Notes under the pieces: model-generated
What the model was told of the DNA's origin: nothing
The model's database searches: none
The model's input: only the letters and a program-made list of their open reading frames with translations
NCBI GenBank assembly: GCA_032209605.1
Contig: JASFXZ010000038.1
Location: 1,984,001-2,048,000 of the forward strand
DNA from: Mactromeris polynyma
Taxonomy: Eukaryota; Mollusca; Bivalvia; Venerida; Mactridae
Length of the DNA: 64,000 bases
Direction: 5' to 3'
Program-made: the position numbers and the translations under genes
In this document: positions 63,145 to 64,000 of the stretch, one piece after another
How positions within the stretch are numbered: the stretch's first letter is position 1
Layout: the number at the start of each line of letters is the position of its first letter

Positions 63145-63315
63145 TGCAACCTCTAAAGAGCAATCCCCATGGCAGATTCAAATTTCGGCCGTTATTGAGA
63201 ATTTGTTGTTCTAAAGAAGGTAAATTGGATGCTCTAGTAATTCTTTACTAAGGGAATTTGTTTATAATGTTGTTGTAGAAAGGTTGTTGCTCAGGGCCGC
63301 TCTGGAGAGGTTGCA
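63145..63315. mobile_element. MITE with TGCAACCTCT ends
   Basis: TGCAACCTCTAAAGAGCAA on the left and TTGCTCAGGGCCGCTCTGG..GAGAGGTTGCA on the right form an imperfect TIR. Related end-like sequences occur at 61031-61067 and 61119-61143, and inside 769-1014. Confidence 0.5.
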
Positions 63316-64000
63316 TTAAGGATACTAGAAATATGTTTGAAAACAGTAGGCCTGACAATTGACCAGAAGAATGAGTAAAAAATATCCAAGAAATGGCGTT
63401 TATCAATGTACTGGTCAAAAGAGCTAGCCTTCAAGTTTGTACTCTGAGAAGCTTCAATACATTATGACGAAGAAATATGCAACGCTGTACATAACTTAAA
63501 AAAGGTTTCAATCCACTTTCGTCGATAATTCATTTCATTTGAATAACAAATGGTATAACTTACTGCAATCACACTCAGCAGAAGATGTAACCAGTAGCTT
63601 TCAGAAGCTGTGTGAAACAGTACTGGCGGGTTAGTACTTTTGACCAGTATAAATATAATTTTCATACAATAAAACACTAAAACCAAATTGATGATTACAA
63701 GTATGTTGTTAACAAAACGATATACTAGGAGTTATATGCATGTTAAGTATGTATAAGGTTATCTTTATATTTTTGTACACAGTTAGCTCTATAATAGAGA
63801 GTAAAATAACTTGGTCGTTACTTCATTATTTGATGAAAGTGCTCGTAGGTTAAAGCCTTTGGCTATACTTCAGTGCAATAGAGTCATGTTAAACAGAGAC
63901 AGATGTTGCCAGCTAATGTCCAGCACATATACACAACATATGATTGGTTGAATCATGTTTACGACCAACGTTAGTTGTTAGTAATATGGTGCATATACTT

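Larger units (their letters stand above)
59800..64000. other. Right-hand 4.2 kb, repeat fragments but no supported gene
   Basis: All ORFs are under 95 codons, lack splice or homology support, and overlap AT-rich sequence. The ORF at 62644-62919 (MRFERGHHYQDLHL...) is open but unrecognised. Small elements that can be defined are listed separately. Confidence 0.5.

Overview
This is AT-rich, intron-containing animal DNA. Small multi-exon secreted-protein genes, tRNA-headed SINEs whose 3' ends carry a GGCGTTAAACCC motif, LINE fragments and many short TIR elements flanked by TA point to a mollusc, most likely a bivalve. The species assignment is inference; nothing here is bacterial or viral.

The window is dominated by one small gene family that I reconstructed from splice signals. 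It has two branches, called A and B here. Each gene has four coding exons: a signal-peptide exon, then exons of exactly 47, 107 and 78 nt with conserved phases. Most copies also show, or imply, a non-coding first exon behind a TATA box. The mature proteins share 10 cysteines with nearly invariant spacing, including CPC and CKC pairs. Branch A (about 101 aa) is short. Branch B (142-150 aa) has an Ala/Glu/Pro-rich and poly-Asp segment between the signal peptide and the cysteine module. I do not recognise the family and assign no function beyond a secreted, disulfide-rich, partly acidic protein.

Layout: A1 (+, 14-2300) faces B1 (-, 6250-8372, lacking its signal-peptide exon). A 9.75-kb direct tandem duplication gives A2 (+, 9767-12053) facing B2 (-, 15900-19171). 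B2 and B3 (+, 31106-33431) are head to head. B4 (-, 40723-42486) and B5 (+, 47555-49423) are a second head-to-head pair, in inverted orientation to the first (B2 resembles B5, B3 resembles B4), so 15.9-49.4 kb forms a large interrupted palindrome. B2, B4 and B5 look intact. B3 is a pseudogene (stop codon, lost donor, 7.6-kb insertion). B1 is 5'-truncated at the tandem-duplication junction.

Mobile DNA has repeatedly landed in the array, and the duplicate copies provide empty sites that date and delimit insertions. These include a 430-bp foldback element with a 6-bp target duplication (7156-7585), a 7.6-kb TIR-bounded segment flanked by TA (23301-30922) that carries a candidate 4-exon gene, a SINE in intron 2 of B2 and B3 only, a tRNA-Thr-like SINE whose tail has grown to a 480-bp microsatellite (50279-51020), and a 5'-truncated LINE with an open 526-codon reverse transcriptase ORF and a 15-bp target duplication (54281-56428). 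Related 28-bp minisatellites lie 3' of B3, B4 and B5. A 44-bp minisatellite of about 43 copies fills 57.87-59.79 kb. The last 4 kb holds only repeat fragments and no gene that I can support.
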